NCBI RefSeq assembly: GCF_007483685.1 | Contig: NZ_VMKN01000001.1 | Coordinates: forward strand, 496,001 to 560,000 | Direction of reading: 5' to 3' | DNA length: 64,000 nucleotides | From: Litoribacter populi | GTDB taxonomy: Bacteria > Bacteroidota > Bacteroidia > Cytophagales > Cyclobacteriaceae | Part shown: piece by piece, positions 24,021-34,334 of the stretch | Numbering within the stretch: position 1 is the first letter of the stretch | How the letters are laid out: the number at the start of each line of letters is the position of its first letter | The notes under the pieces: model-generated | The model's input: only the letters and a program-made list of their open reading frames with translations | Told to the model about the DNA's origin: nothing | Database searches by the model: none | Translations under genes and position numbers: made by a program

Positions 24021-24155
24021 CTAGAACTACTTAGTACATAGTACCTGGTACTTGGTACCCAATCCCTAGAAATACTTAGTACATAGTGCCTAGTACTTAG
24101 TACCCAATCCCAAGAACCACTTTGTACATAGTACCTGGTACCTGGTACCCAATTT
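24021..24155. repeat. Three 45-bp tandem repeats
   Basis: Units start at 24021, 24066 and 24111, exactly 45 bases apart. Each has the form C(T/A)AGAA..AC, then TACATAGT(A/G)CCT, then two G(T)ACC-type TAC words and CCCAAT. TAC and GTAC words recur every 8-10 bases inside the unit. Related tracts lie at 22227-22270 and near 26265-26285. Confidence 0.8.
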
Positions 24156-24208
24156 TTTTTGTAATTTAGCAGGCCGAATAGAATCGATAACCTAAATATA
24201 GAATTTTT

Positions 24209-25609
24209 ATGAAATACAGAATAGAGAAGGATACCATGGGGCCTGTAGAGGTGCCTGCCGATAAATTTTGGGGTGCGCAGACACAGCGTTCCATCAATAA
24301 CTTCAAAATCGGCGGGGAAAAGAACAGGATGCCTATCGAGATTATCCGTGCTTTCGCCATTTTGAAAAAATCTGCTGCATTTACCAATGCTGAATTGGGG
24401 GTGTTGGCTCAGGATAAGGCTGATGCCATCGGAAAAGTATGTGATGAGATCCTGGACGGACAGCTGGATGACCAGTTTCCGCTTGTGGTATGGCAGACGG
24501 GCTCAGGTACTCAGTCCAACATGAACTCCAACGAGGTGATTGCCTATAAGGCTCATGTTAACTTGGGCGGTAGCCTGGAGGATGAAAAGAAGAAAATCCA
24601 CCCTAACGATGATGTGAACAAATCACAGTCATCCAACGATACTTTCCCTACCGCCATGCACATTGCTGCTTACAAAATGGTAGTGGAAACCACCATTCCG
24701 GGGATAGAGAAGTTGAGAGATACCTTGAAGGAAAAGTCTGACAAGTTTATGGATGTGGTGAAAATCGGAAGAACCCACTTCATGGATGCCACCCCGCTTA
24801 CTTTGGGGCAAGAGTTTTCTGGCTATGTAGCCCAGTTAAACTATGGTTTGAAGGCTTTGAAAAACACTTTGGAGCACCTTTCTGAACTTGCACTTGGTGG
24901 TACAGCTGTAGGAACCGGTTTGAATACACCAAAAGGATATTCTGAGCTGGTGGCTAAGAAGATTGCTGAATTCTCCGGCCATCCATTTGTCACAGCTCCT
25001 AACAAGTTTGAGTCTCTTGCGGCTCATGATGCTATTGTTGAAACACATGGAGCGCTTAAGCAAGTGGCGGTTAGCTTGATGAAGATTGCCAATGATATCA
25101 GAATGCTTTCTTCTGGTCCAAGATCCGGAATCGGTGAGATTTTGATCCCTGAAAACGAGCCTGGGTCTTCAATTATGCCTGGAAAAGTGAATCCAACTCA
25201 GGTAGAGGCCATGACTATGGTGTGTGCCCAGGTGATGGGTAATGACGTGGCAGTATCGATTGGGGGTTCCAACGGTCACTTTGAACTCAACGTGTTCAAG
25301 CCTATGATGGTCAACAACCTGCTTCAGTCTGCCCGCTTGATTGGTGATGCCTGTGTGTCTTTCAATGACAACTGTGCTGTAGGTATTGAGCCAAACACAC
25401 CATTTATCCAACGTCATTTGGAAAACTCCTTGATGTTGGTAACTGCACTTAATCCGCATATCGGTTATGAAAATGCCGCCTCCATCGCTAAAAAGGCCCA
25501 TAAAGAAGGTACAAGCTTAAGAGAAGCCGCTTTGGACCTAGAGCTGTTGACAAACGAGCAGTTTGACGAGTGGGTAAAGCCTGAGGAGATGACTGGAAGC
25601 TTAAAATAA
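24209..25609 (+). CDS. fumC: Fumarate hydratase class II
   Basis: The 466-residue enzyme (usual length) reversibly hydrates fumarate to L-malate in the TCA cycle. Family markers are [14 protein letters not shown] (about residues 98-111), the substrate-binding [14 protein letters not shown], and the catalytic-loop signature [13 protein letters not shown] near residue 318. No iron-sulfur cluster ligands are present, as expected for class II. The gene stands alone between the tandem repeats and a strong terminator. Confidence 0.97.
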   Translation: MKYRIEKDTMGPVEVPADKFWGAQTQRSINNFKIGGEKNRMPIEIIRAFAILKKSAAFTNAELGVLAQDKADAIGKVCDEILDGQLDDQFPLVVWQTGSGTQSNMNSNEVIAYKAHVNLGGSLEDEKKKIHPNDDVNKSQSSNDTFPTAMHIAAYKMVVETTIPGIEKLRDTLKEKSDKFMDVVKIGRTHFMDATPLTLGQEFSGYVAQLNYGLKALKNTLEHLSELALGGTAVGTGLNTPKGYSELVAKKIAEFSGHPFVTAPNKFESLAAHDAIVETHGALKQVAVSLMKIANDIRMLSSGPRSGIGEILIPENEPGSSIMPGKVNPTQVEAMTMVCAQVMGNDVAVSIGGSNGHFELNVFKPMMVNNLLQSARLIGDACVSFNDNCAVGIEPNTPFIQRHLENSLMLVTALNPHIGYENAASIAKKAHKEGTSLREAALDLELLTNEQFDEWVKPEEMTGSLK

Positions 25610-25640
25610 TTTGTGGGCAATTGTCCTGACTTCATTAAGA

Positions 25641-25675
25641 AAAAACTCCTGTAGAAATTTTTGCAGGAGTTTTTT
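25641..25675 (+). terminator. Rho-independent terminator after fumC
   Basis: AAAAACTCCTG and CAGGAGTTTTT form an 11-bp stem with a 12-base loop, continued by a T7 run, about 30 bases after the fumC stop. Confidence 0.88.
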
Positions 25676-25723
25676 TGGTTTTAATTTTTTGATTAAATTT
25701 ACTGTAAATCAACCATTTAGGAT

Positions 25724-26251
25724 ATGAAAACCTTCAAGAGTCTTATTTTTTTAGGCCTATTTTTCGGTTCCCTCATTATGTGCAGCCCCGTGCATGCACA
25801 ATTGAACATGGAAGAGTTTTTGACTAAGTGGGAAAACAGTAAGGAATACACTTTGGAAATCGTGGACAAAATGCCTGAAGACAAGCTTGATTTTCGGTTT
25901 GACCCGGAGTCCAGGACTTTCAAAGAACAAATTGTCCACCTAGCTGGTGCTATAGCAGGGCTAGGTCAGGGTTTCCTTGAGGGAGAAGACCCTGGTTTTG
26001 AAACAGATATTGACAGGACTAATAAGGATGAACTGAAGGAGTTTGTGGCCAACTGCTTTGACTACGGGAAAACCACCTTTGAAAATCTTAGTGAAGAGCA
26101 GATGGATGAGCGTATTGATACTTTTGCTGGAAACATTACCAGAAGACAGATGGTAGGCCTTATCAGTGATCACGTCACGCACCATAGAGGTGCCGCCATT
26201 GCCTATCTCCGAGCAAATGGCATTGCCCCTCCGCAATATAGAGCGCTTTAA
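25724..26251 (+). CDS. Exported DinB-like protein
   Basis: The 175-residue protein has a signal peptide (residues 1-26, ending SPVHAQ) and a DinB four-helix bundle. The metal-binding histidines expected of DinB proteins are in EQIVHLAGAI (around residue 73) and in SDHVTHHRGAAIAYLR (around residues 147-162). DinB proteins act as thiol transferases or unknown metal-dependent enzymes, and a secreted form is a frequent Bacteroidota variant. It follows the fumC terminator and probably has its own promoter. The substrate is unknown. Confidence 0.82.
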   Translation: MKTFKSLIFLGLFFGSLIMCSPVHAQLNMEEFLTKWENSKEYTLEIVDKMPEDKLDFRFDPESRTFKEQIVHLAGAIAGLGQGFLEGEDPGFETDIDRTNKDELKEFVANCFDYGKTTFENLSEEQMDERIDTFAGNITRRQMVGLISDHVTHHRGAAIAYLRANGIAPPQYRAL

Positions 26252-26483
26252 TGTACTAAGAGTATCAAGTAGCAGGTACCAAGTACAGATTCTGGATCCG
26301 TCATCTTTGCATCCTCCATTGGACATCGGACATCCATGCATCCCGCATCGGACTTCCTATATCCGTCATTTTTTCCATTGATCGCTGACTTTTGCCATCT
26401 GTGTTTATTTTATTTTTTCTCCGAACTATATCAGGTAAATTGCCCTTTACTTATCAGTTAAAGTTTCCCCAAAGTGACTGAAA

Positions 26484-27293
26484 ATGCCTGATAATAAACA
26501 GCTATTGTATTACAAATCCTATAAACATCCGACCAGCCAGGAATGGATGGTGCTGATCCATGGTGCCGGTGGCTCCTCTGCCATTTGGTATAAGCAGATC
26601 AAGGAGTTTAAGGCTTCTTATAATTTGCTGTTGATTGATTTGAGAGGCCATGGCCGGTCAGCCAACAAGCTGAGTAGCCTTTGGAAAGAGGAATATACCT
26701 TTCCAGCCGTGACAAGGGACATTATTCAAGTCTTGGACCACCTGCATATAAAGCAAGCTCATTTTATGGCAGTTTCTTTAGGGACTATATTGGTAAGGCA
26801 GCTTGCGGAAATGGCACCTGAGAGGGTTAAGAGCATGGTGCTTGCAGGTGCGGTGACCAGGCTGAACGTGAAAAGCAGAATACTGGTGAGTCTAGGAAAT
26901 ACTTTTAAAAGTATTATCCCCTATATGTGGCTTTATCGTTTATTTGCTTGGGTGATCATGCCAAGAAAAAGGCATTCCGAATCCAGAAACCTCTTTGTGA
27001 GGGAGGCCAAGAGGCTTTGCCAAAAAGAGTTTATCCGCTGGTTTAAGCTTACCGGGGAGGTCAATCCGCTGCTTAGGTATTTCAAGGAACAAGATTTGGG
27101 CATCCCCACACTATATATTATGGGTGAAGAGGACTTCATGTTCTTGAAGCCTGTCAAAAAGATAGTAAAAGAACATACCAATGCCTTCTTGCAGGTTGTC
27201 CGGCAATGTGGGCATGTGGTGAATGTGGAGCAACCTCAGGCATTTAATCGGCTTACGCTAGAATTTCTAAATGGCGGCCATCAAGGCAGCTAA
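26484..27293 (+). CDS. Alpha/beta hydrolase
   Basis: This 269-residue cytoplasmic protein has the alpha/beta-hydrolase order of motifs: the oxyanion-hole LIHGAGGSSAIW (residues 23-34), LLLIDLRGHGRSAN, the nucleophile elbow MAVSLGT with Ser96 (Ala in place of the first Gly), an acidic residue in YIMGEEDFM, and the catalytic His in QCGHVVNVEQP near residue 245. It lies only 17 bases before the RND efflux adaptor gene, so it may be part of that operon. The substrate cannot be predicted. Confidence 0.85.
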   Translation: MPDNKQLLYYKSYKHPTSQEWMVLIHGAGGSSAIWYKQIKEFKASYNLLLIDLRGHGRSANKLSSLWKEEYTFPAVTRDIIQVLDHLHIKQAHFMAVSLGTILVRQLAEMAPERVKSMVLAGAVTRLNVKSRILVSLGNTFKSIIPYMWLYRLFAWVIMPRKRHSESRNLFVREAKRLCQKEFIRWFKLTGEVNPLLRYFKEQDLGIPTLYIMGEEDFMFLKPVKKIVKEHTNAFLQVVRQCGHVVNVEQPQAFNRLTLEFLNGGHQGS

Positions 27294-27310
27294 TCATATA
27301 AAGTCCAATA

Positions 27311-28387
27311 ATGAACAAGAGAACGAAAATCACTTTAATTGTAGTCATTGTTTTAGTGATAGCGGGTTTGTTTTTTTACCCGAGAATAGAAATGTTTCAG
27401 GAAAACACCGACTCGGGGGCTCAAGCCTCAGCCGGTGGTAGTGCCAATCTTCTTCCTGTAAATGTCATTGAGGTGAGACCTGAAAGGTTGGAAAATAACC
27501 TCAGTCTGACAGGAACTGTCATTCCAAACGAAATGGTGACCCTGCGACCTGAAATCTCTGGATTGGTGGAAAGAATCAGTTTCAGGGAAGGAGAATTTGT
27601 GAAAAGAGGTACTCCTCTTCTATATCTTAATGATGATGAACTTAAGGCTCAAGCTTCTAGGTTAGATTATCAGAAAAAACTTTTTGAGGGACAAGAAGAA
27701 AGGCAAAGACAATTGCTGGAAAGAGAAGCCATTTCCCAAGAGGAATATGACATTGCACTCAACCAGTTTAACACTAATTTGGCTGATATCCAGCTTATCG
27801 ACGCACAGCTTCGAAAGACAGTTGTTAGGGCCCCGTTTGATGGAGTTTTGGGTTTAAGACAGGTTTCGGAAGGAAGCTTTATTAGTTCCACGGATGAGAT
27901 TGTAAGTGTAGTAAACCTTGACCCTATTAAATTAGAATTTTCCGTTCCTGAGCGTTATGCCAACAGGGTGAAAACAGGCTCTAAAGTGCATTTTTCCACT
28001 ACCGCGACAGATGGTGAGACAGTGGGGACTGTATATGCCATAGAGCCTAATGTGGATGCTGCGACCAGGACATTGAAATTGAGGGCAGAAAGTCCAAATA
28101 AGGATAGAAAGTTTTTGCCGGGCATGTTTGTGCGGGTGAGGTTAAATCTTGATGTGCAGGATAGTGCTTTGATGGTGCCATCTGAAGCTATTATTCCTGA
28201 GCTGGATGGCTATAAGGTGTTTGTGGCAAGAGATGGAATAGTGGAAGAGGCGAAGATCTCTATCGGAACGAGAACCGAAAGACAGGTTCAGGTGTTGGAT
28301 GGCCTTCAAAAGGGTGACCTGGTATTGACCACGGGGGTGCTGCAAGTAAGAACGGGAATGTCCGTAGAGACCACAAAAATTAACTAA
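27311..28387 (+). CDS. RND efflux periplasmic adaptor (AcrA/MexA family)
   Basis: The 358-residue membrane-fusion protein has an N-terminal membrane anchor (residues 8-24). After it come the lipoyl-type half motifs (LSLTGTVIPNEMVTLRPEIS and VVRAPFDGVLGLRQVSEGSF), an alpha-hairpin of about 60 residues between them, and a beta-barrel (LEFSVPERYANRVKTGSKV). It bridges the inner-membrane pump encoded next and the TolC-like channel. Spacing to the pump gene is two bases. No local regulator is visible. Confidence 0.94.
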   Translation: MNKRTKITLIVVIVLVIAGLFFYPRIEMFQENTDSGAQASAGGSANLLPVNVIEVRPERLENNLSLTGTVIPNEMVTLRPEISGLVERISFREGEFVKRGTPLLYLNDDELKAQASRLDYQKKLFEGQEERQRQLLEREAISQEEYDIALNQFNTNLADIQLIDAQLRKTVVRAPFDGVLGLRQVSEGSFISSTDEIVSVVNLDPIKLEFSVPERYANRVKTGSKVHFSTTATDGETVGTVYAIEPNVDAATRTLKLRAESPNKDRKFLPGMFVRVRLNLDVQDSALMVPSEAIIPELDGYKVFVARDGIVEEAKISIGTRTERQVQVLDGLQKGDLVLTTGVLQVRTGMSVETTKIN

Positions 28388-28389
28388 GC

Positions 28390-31300
28390 ATGGCGAGTTT
28401 ATCAACGATTAGCATACAGAGACCGGTTCTGGCAATCGTTCTGTCCCTGACAATAGCATTGTTTGGGATTATAGGGATTTCATATTTGGGCGTTAGGGAA
28501 TACCCTAGCGTGGATCCGCCTATCATCAACGTCCGCACGACTTACGTGGGGGCCAATGCTGATGTGATTGAAGCCCAAATTACAGAGCCTTTAGAAGAAG
28601 CCATCAACGGTATTTCAGGGATTAAATCCCTGACTTCCACCAGTAATGACGGTACCAGTAACATCACAGTTGAATTTGATGTGGGAGGTGACTTGGAGGC
28701 CGCTGCTAATGATGTGCGGGATAAAGTTTCTGGTGCCCAACGAAATTTACCTCCTGATGCGGACCCACCTGTAGTGTCCAAGGCCGATGCGGATAGCCAG
28801 CCCATTGTTTTTCTAAACGTCCAAAGTGATCGAAGGAACCTCTTGGAGCTTTCTGACCTGGCCAATAACATTTTCAAAGAAAGACTTCAAACCATCCCAG
28901 GGGTAAGTACTGTCCAGATTTGGGGTGAAAAGCAGTATGCTATGAGGCTTAGGATGGATCCATTGCGGATGGCTTCCTATGGAGTCACACCATTGGATAT
29001 CCTCAACACGGTGCAAAGTGAAAATGTGGAACTGCCCTCAGGAAGAATAGAGGGGTCTTCAATTGAACTTTCCGTACGAACCAAGGGACGCTTGAACACT
29101 CCGGATGAATTTAACCGAATGATCGTGCGGGATGATGGCAACAACATCGTACAGTTTCAGGATGTGGGCCGGGCTGAACTGGCACCGCTGAATGAAAGGA
29201 CTGTGCTGAAAAGAGACGGTATTCCAATGGTCGGGGTGGTACTGATTCCTTTGCCGGGTTCCAACAATATTGAGATTACCGATGAGTTCTATAAACGATT
29301 GGAGTTTATAGAGAAAGACCTTCCTTCGGATGTAAAACTGGGAATAGGCTTTGACTCTACCCAATATATACGTTCCTCCATCAGCGAGGTGCAACAGACG
29401 ATTTTCACCGCATTTATCCTGGTGGTATTGATCATCTTCCTGTTTTTAAGGGATTGGAGGACCACCTTTATCCCGGTAATTACGATTCCAATTTCCTTGA
29501 TAGGGGTGTTCTTTATTATGTACTTGATGGACTTTTCCATCAACGTGTTGACCTTACTTGGGATAGTTCTCTCCATCGGTCTGGTGGTGGATGATGCCAT
29601 TGTGGTGTTGGAGAATATCTATACTAGGATAGAGAAGGGTGAAAAACCTATGTCTGCCGCTATAAAGGGTGCCGAGGAGATTTTCTTTGCCGTTATTGCC
29701 ACCACTGTTGCTTTGGCAGCAGTATTTTTACCTGTAATATTCCTGACTGGTACCACAGGCCGTCTGTTTAGGGAGTTTGGTATTGTAGTAGCAGGGGCTG
29801 TTATCATTTCTTCTTTTGTAGCCTTGACCATGACACCGATGTTGAGCAGTAGGCTGTTAAAGAAGAGAGAGAAACCCAATTGGATTTATATTAAGACGGA
29901 ACCCATATTCCTCTGGTTGAATAAAAAATATGAAAACGCCCTTGCCGGATTTATGAAAGTAAGGTGGATGGCTTTTGTGATTATTGTAGGAATGAGTGGA
30001 ATCATCTATTACCTTTTCAATACCATCCCAACTGAATTGGCCCCAACAGAAGATAGGGGTGAAATGCGGATCAATATGAGTGGTCCTGAAGGAGCTACTT
30101 TTGGATTTATGGACCGTGTGATAGATGAGTTGACCATTGAGTTTGATGAAAAAATTCCTGAGAGAAGCGGGTTTATTTCTGTTACCTCTCCAGGTTTTGG
30201 TACTTCAAGTACCAATTCCGGTTTTCTCCGGATTATGTTGACCGATGCTACTGAAAGGGAGAGAAGCCAGCAGGAAATTTTCGATCAGGTATCGGGGATA
30301 CTTCAGAGAAAAACTGCTGTTCGTGCATTTGCCACTCAACCTCAATCCATAGGGGACAGAAGAGGTGGGTTGCCGGTGCAGTTTGTAATTCAGGCCCAGA
30401 CGCTGGAGAAACTTAAAGATGTGATCCCTGAATTTATGACTAAAGTAAACCAAAGTGAGGTTTTTAGTTTTTCTGATATCAATCTTAAGTTTACCAAGCC
30501 TGAACTAGAGGTGGAGATTGACCGGGAAAAAGCCCGAAACATTGGGGTTTCCGTTCAAGAAATCGCCAGAACCTTGCAGCTTTCCTACTCTGGACAGCGT
30601 TTCGATTATTTTATCATGAACGGCAAGCAATATCAGGTGGTAGGTGAAATGCAGCTTGAGGACAGGAACGAACCTATCAACCTAAGAAGTCTCTACGTGC
30701 GTTCAGGAAATGGAGAACTTATACAGCTAGATAATCTAGTGACCATTACTGAGCGAAGTACCCCTCCTCAGCTTTACCGTTTCAACAGGTTTGTCAGTGC
30801 TACCGTTTCCGCTGGTTTGGCCCCTGGTTATACCATTGGAGGTGGTCTTGATGAGATGGACAGGATAGCGGGTGAGGTTTTGGATGAAAGTTACAGTACT
30901 GACGTGGAAGGACTATCGAAAGAGTTCCGAGAAAGTTCTAACAGCTTGATCTTTGCCTTCGTGTTTGCCTTGGTGTTGATCTACTTGGTGCTTTCTGCAC
31001 AGTTTGAAAGCTTCTTGGATCCCTTGACCATCATGTTTACAGTTCCTTTGGCACTTTGTGGCGCCTTGATATCTTTATGGGCATTCGATTTTACCCTGAA
31101 TATCTTCAGCCAGATCGGGATAATTATGCTCATAGGACTGGTGACGAAAAATGGTATCTTGATCGTGGAATTTGCCAATCAGCGGAAGGCCCAGGGATTA
31201 TCTGTTTATGATTCCATAGTTGGTGCGGCTGGGGCTAGGTTTAGACCTATCTTGATGACCAGCCTTTCCACCATATTAGGTATTCTTCCTATTGCCTTGG

Positions 31301-31446
31301 CATTAGGAGCTGGAGCCGAAAGCAGGGTGCCGATGGGAGTAGTGGTAATTGGCGGAATGGCCTTTTCCACCATATTGACCCTGTTTGTGATTCCTGCAGT
31401 ATATACATATTTGACATCTAAAGAAGGCAGATTAGCTAGAGTTTAA
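28390..31446 (+). CDS. RND efflux transporter permease (AcrB/MexB family)
   Basis: The 1018-residue pump has the twelve-helix RND plan with two large periplasmic loops. The start MASLSTISIQRPVLAIVLSL is typical. Helix 4 carries the proton-relay pair in GLVVDDAIVVLENI (about residues 400-413), and helix 11-12 has GILIVEFANQ and MGVVVIGGMAFST. It exports drugs or other amphiphiles with the proton gradient. Together with the adaptor and outer-membrane channel it makes a complete tripartite system. The stop overlaps the next start (TAATG). Confidence 0.96.
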   Translation: MASLSTISIQRPVLAIVLSLTIALFGIIGISYLGVREYPSVDPPIINVRTTYVGANADVIEAQITEPLEEAINGISGIKSLTSTSNDGTSNITVEFDVGGDLEAAANDVRDKVSGAQRNLPPDADPPVVSKADADSQPIVFLNVQSDRRNLLELSDLANNIFKERLQTIPGVSTVQIWGEKQYAMRLRMDPLRMASYGVTPLDILNTVQSENVELPSGRIEGSSIELSVRTKGRLNTPDEFNRMIVRDDGNNIVQFQDVGRAELAPLNERTVLKRDGIPMVGVVLIPLPGSNNIEITDEFYKRLEFIEKDLPSDVKLGIGFDSTQYIRSSISEVQQTIFTAFILVVLIIFLFLRDWRTTFIPVITIPISLIGVFFIMYLMDFSINVLTLLGIVLSIGLVVDDAIVVLENIYTRIEKGEKPMSAAIKGAEEIFFAVIATTVALAAVFLPVIFLTGTTGRLFREFGIVVAGAVIISSFVALTMTPMLSSRLLKKREKPNWIYIKTEPIFLWLNKKYENALAGFMKVRWMAFVIIVGMSGIIYYLFNTIPTELAPTEDRGEMRINMSGPEGATFGFMDRVIDELTIEFDEKIPERSGFISVTSPGFGTSSTNSGFLRIMLTDATERERSQQEIFDQVSGILQRKTAVRAFATQPQSIGDRRGGLPVQFVIQAQTLEKLKDVIPEFMTKVNQSEVFSFSDINLKFTKPELEVEIDREKARNIGVSVQEIARTLQLSYSGQRFDYFIMNGKQYQVVGEMQLEDRNEPINLRSLYVRSGNGELIQLDNLVTITERSTPPQLYRFNRFVSATVSAGLAPGYTIGGGLDEMDRIAGEVLDESYSTDVEGLSKEFRESSNSLIFAFVFALVLIYLVLSAQFESFLDPLTIMFTVPLALCGALISLWAFDFTLNIFSQIGIIMLIGLVTKNGILIVEFANQRKAQGLSVYDSIVGAAGARFRPILMTSLSTILGILPIALALGAGAESRVPMGVVVIGGMAFSTILTLFVIPAVYTYLTSKEGRLARV

Positions 31447-32777
31447 TGAATAAATCTTTTTTATTAACACTTGCGTTATTGGTTTCCACTTTGCCTTTAT
31501 TGGCCCAGGAAAGGCAAAAACTGGATTTTGAAAGGGCGGTTGAATTGGGCTTGGACAATAACTTCCAGGTGAAGATAGCCGTCAACGAAACTGAAATAGC
31601 AGAATACGACCGCTTGCTTGGTCAGAGTCTTCTACTTCCAACCTTGGATGCCACCTATACAGGGACATACAGGAGAGAGGATGTGGAACAACGGTTTGTA
31701 AGTGATCCTGAGCCTCGTATTATTCCTGGCGCCCAAACCTACAACAGGAACTTTACCATGGCGACAATTTATGGCTTTAGGCCAGAGGCTGTGGTTGCGC
31801 TGAAGCGGTTAGGGCAGTTGGCTGAAGTTACGGATATGGAGGCCAAGGTTGTGATTGAAAACACGGTTGCTACCATTTCCACTTCCTATTATCGCTTGGT
31901 TCTTGAATTGCAGCGCTATGAGGTATTGAGTAAGGCCTTGGAATTATCTGAAGAGCGTCTGGATATTGCTCGTGCTCAATATGAGTTTGGACAAGCATCC
32001 AAAAGGGACTTTCTAGCTGCTCAGGTAGATTACAATGCTGATTTGGCAGCTTTGGTTAACCAAGAACAAATTATTGAAACAACCCGGATCAATCTTAATG
32101 AGATCTTGGCGATAGACCCGGATGTACAATTTGAGGTCAATGATACTATCACGGTTCGGGATGATATTCGATTGGGGGATTTGGTTGAAAATGCCTATAC
32201 GGACAATAAACAGCTTTTGGCAACCCAGCGTATGGAGAATGTGGCCTATCTACAACTAAGAGAAGCTAGGGCTGCTAGGTTGCCATATCTGACTATCAAT
32301 GGTGCCTATAACAATTCCATTCTAAATTCAGACGCAGGTTTCTTGTTAGAAAACAGGGTGGATGGATTCACTGCAGGAGCCACGGTAGGAATCAACTTGT
32401 TTAGTGGTTTTGCTTTAAACAGGCGGATCCAACAGGCAAAGGTGCAGCAGAGGAATCAGCAGTTTGCTATTCAGCAATTTGAGATCCAGATGAAGTCAGA
32501 CCTTCACCGTTCTTATAATGTGTACACTAACACCAAGCGCCTTTTGGAGATCGAAAGGGAAAATTACGAAGTGGCTGTTGAAAACTCGGACATTGCCTTG
32601 GAAAGGTTCAGGCTGGGGATCGCCAGTTATCTCGAATTCCGGGATGCGCAGGTGAACAGGTTGCAAGCTGAGAGCAGATTGATTGAGGCGATATATAATA
32701 TAAAAGAGTCGGAAATTGAGCTGATGAGGCTCTCGGGGAAAATATATTTTCAGAACCCCCAAGAAACAATTTACTAG
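31446..32777 (+). CDS. TolC family outer-membrane efflux channel
   Basis: The 443-residue protein has a signal peptide (ending PLLAQ, residue 20) and two OEP repeats with long helices, including LDFERAVELGLDNNFQVKIA and the family motif EERLDIARAQYEFGQASKRD near residue 180, mirrored in IALERFRLGIASYLEFRDAQ near the end. It forms the outer-membrane duct of the RND pump. It starts within the pump stop codon and is followed by a terminator, so the operon ends here. Confidence 0.94.
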   Translation: MNKSFLLTLALLVSTLPLLAQERQKLDFERAVELGLDNNFQVKIAVNETEIAEYDRLLGQSLLLPTLDATYTGTYRREDVEQRFVSDPEPRIIPGAQTYNRNFTMATIYGFRPEAVVALKRLGQLAEVTDMEAKVVIENTVATISTSYYRLVLELQRYEVLSKALELSEERLDIARAQYEFGQASKRDFLAAQVDYNADLAALVNQEQIIETTRINLNEILAIDPDVQFEVNDTITVRDDIRLGDLVENAYTDNKQLLATQRMENVAYLQLREARAARLPYLTINGAYNNSILNSDAGFLLENRVDGFTAGATVGINLFSGFALNRRIQQAKVQQRNQQFAIQQFEIQMKSDLHRSYNVYTNTKRLLEIERENYEVAVENSDIALERFRLGIASYLEFRDAQVNRLQAESRLIEAIYNIKESEIELMRLSGKIYFQNPQETIY

Positions 32778-32781
32778 TATG

Positions 32782-32817
32782 AAAAACCCGCTGGATAATA
32801 AAATCAGCGGGTTTTTT
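32782..32817 (+). terminator. Terminator of the RND efflux operon
   Basis: AAAAACCCGCTG and CAGCGGGTTTTTT form a 12-bp stem with an AT-rich loop and a T-run, directly after the TolC-like stop codon. Confidence 0.9.
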
Positions 32818-32896
32818 AATATTATTGGGTCATGTCAGAATACGCAAAATAAAATTAGAACAATATTTGATTTTTGGCAGATTGCTTTGTTTGTGC

Positions 32897-32904
32897 TATA
32901 CTTG
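32897..32904 (+). promoter_or_regulatory. Near-match to TAnnTTTG upstream of mltF
   Basis: TATACTTG differs from the -7 consensus at one base and is preceded by TTTG words about 10 and 14 bases upstream (not the ideal spacing). It lies 27-33 bases before the preferred start codons at 32931/32937. Confidence 0.35.
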
Positions 32905-32930
32905 CACCGGACCAAAGCCTGAAATTCAGG

Positions 32931-34334
32931 ATGCGTATGAGATTACTCTTAAGGGTTTTTATATTTTTGATGTCCACCGTCACACTGCTTAGCTGTAAAA
33001 AACAGCACGTAGAAAAGCAGGTTGATTTTTGGGAAAATACGGTGGAACTGGATTTGGATGAGATAAAGAAACGTGGTTTCATCCGAGCCGTAGTCGACAA
33101 CACTTCTACTAGCTATTACATTTACCGGGGCAGAAGGATGGGGTACGAGTATGAAATGCTGCGTAACCTCTCCAAGGATCTGGGTGTAAACCTGAAAATA
33201 GTAGTAGCTTCCGATATAGAGGAGGCTTTCAGAAAACTCAATGAGGGTAAGGTTGATATTATTGCGATCAATCTGGAGAAAACCGATGACCGTACCAATC
33301 AAGCGGCTTTTACCAAATATACCAATGAGATCAAGACTGTGTTGGTACAGCGGAGATCTAAAGAAGGTGTAATTGGGGATCTTAAAGAACTTGAGGGTAA
33401 AACCGTTCATGTTAGAGAAGGAGCGGTTTTTAAGCAACAACTTCAGCATTGGAAGGACAGTCTGCAGATCAACTTTCATATCCAGGAGATGCCTTATGAT
33501 TCCGAAGGGCTTGTTAATTTGGTTGTTCAAAAAGAAATTGATTTCACCGTAGTGGATGAAGATGTGGCCAGTGTAAACTCCAATTATTATCCGAGCTTAG
33601 ATGTTTCCTTGGAAGTCAATCCATCCAGTAAAGTTGGCTGGGCGGTAAGGTCCAATTCCCCGAAGCTTTTGGCTGGGGTGAATAAATGGTTGGGGACTTT
33701 TAACAATTCCACCCTACAAGCCATTCTTTACGACAAGTATTTTGTCAACAAAACCAATAGTTACTTCCGAAGCAACAGCCCATTCTCTTCCATAAGCGGA
33801 AATAGAATTTCGGCCTATGATGAAATGATAAAAAAGGCCGCTGAAAACTTGGGTTGGGATTGGAGGCTATTGGCCGCTCTTATTTTTAAAGAATCGCGCT
33901 TTGATACCGAGGCTATTTCCTATGCCGGCGCTTCAGGCCTTTTGCAGTTGATGCCAGTGACCTTGGAGCGTTTTGGGGTATCTGATCCTAATGATCCTTT
34001 TGAAAGCCTTATGGGTGGAGTAAACTATCTCAAATACCTTGATAAGTATTGGCAAAGGCGAGTGCCTGAGGTAAATGAGCGGATAAGGTTTATCCTTGCC
34101 TCCTACAATGTGGGACACGGCCATGTGGACGATGCTTGGAGACTGGCTCTAAAGGACGGTCATAATCCAAGTGAATGGGCCAATGTTGCCATTTTCTTGA
34201 AGCAAAAATCCAATCCAGAAATTTACCGGGATCCTGTAGTAAAAAGTGGCTATGCCAAGGGCCATGTAGCCGTCAATTATGTAGAGGATGTTTACGGCCT
34301 TTTCGAGTCATATAAGGTTTTGGTAGAGCCTTAA
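32931..34334 (+). CDS. mltF: Membrane-bound lytic murein transglycosylase F
   Basis: The preferred start gives MRMRLLLRVFIFLMSTVTLL followed by SC, a lipoprotein signal; the open frame reaches back to 32874 but the extra residues are not signal-like. A periplasmic SBP_bac_3 domain follows (GFIRAVVDNTSTSYYIYRG, then GKVDIIAINLEKTDDR), and the C-terminal SLT domain has the catalytic Glu in LIFKESRFD and GASGLLQLMPVT. The enzyme cleaves peptidoglycan with release of anhydro-muropeptides. The stop codon overlaps that of the converging crtD-like gene by three bases. Confidence 0.92.
   Translation: MRMRLLLRVFIFLMSTVTLLSCKKQHVEKQVDFWENTVELDLDEIKKRGFIRAVVDNTSTSYYIYRGRRMGYEYEMLRNLSKDLGVNLKIVVASDIEEAFRKLNEGKVDIIAINLEKTDDRTNQAAFTKYTNEIKTVLVQRRSKEGVIGDLKELEGKTVHVREGAVFKQQLQHWKDSLQINFHIQEMPYDSEGLVNLVVQKEIDFTVVDEDVASVNSNYYPSLDVSLEVNPSSKVGWAVRSNSPKLLAGVNKWLGTFNNSTLQAILYDKYFVNKTNSYFRSNSPFSSISGNRISAYDEMIKKAAENLGWDWRLLAALIFKESRFDTEAISYAGASGLLQLMPVTLERFGVSDPNDPFESLMGGVNYLKYLDKYWQRRVPEVNERIRFILASYNVGHGHVDDAWRLALKDGHNPSEWANVAIFLKQKSNPEIYRDPVVKSGYAKGHVAVNYVEDVYGLFESYKVLVEP

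Larger units (their letters stand above)
23778..24208. other. Repeat-filled gap before fumC
   Basis: It holds a degenerate tract of AATGGTCACAA/GGCCACAAAGG elements (23790-23870), the two-hairpin repeat copy 3, and three perfect-period 45-bp tandem repeats ending about 50 bases before the fumC start. Confidence 0.6.
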
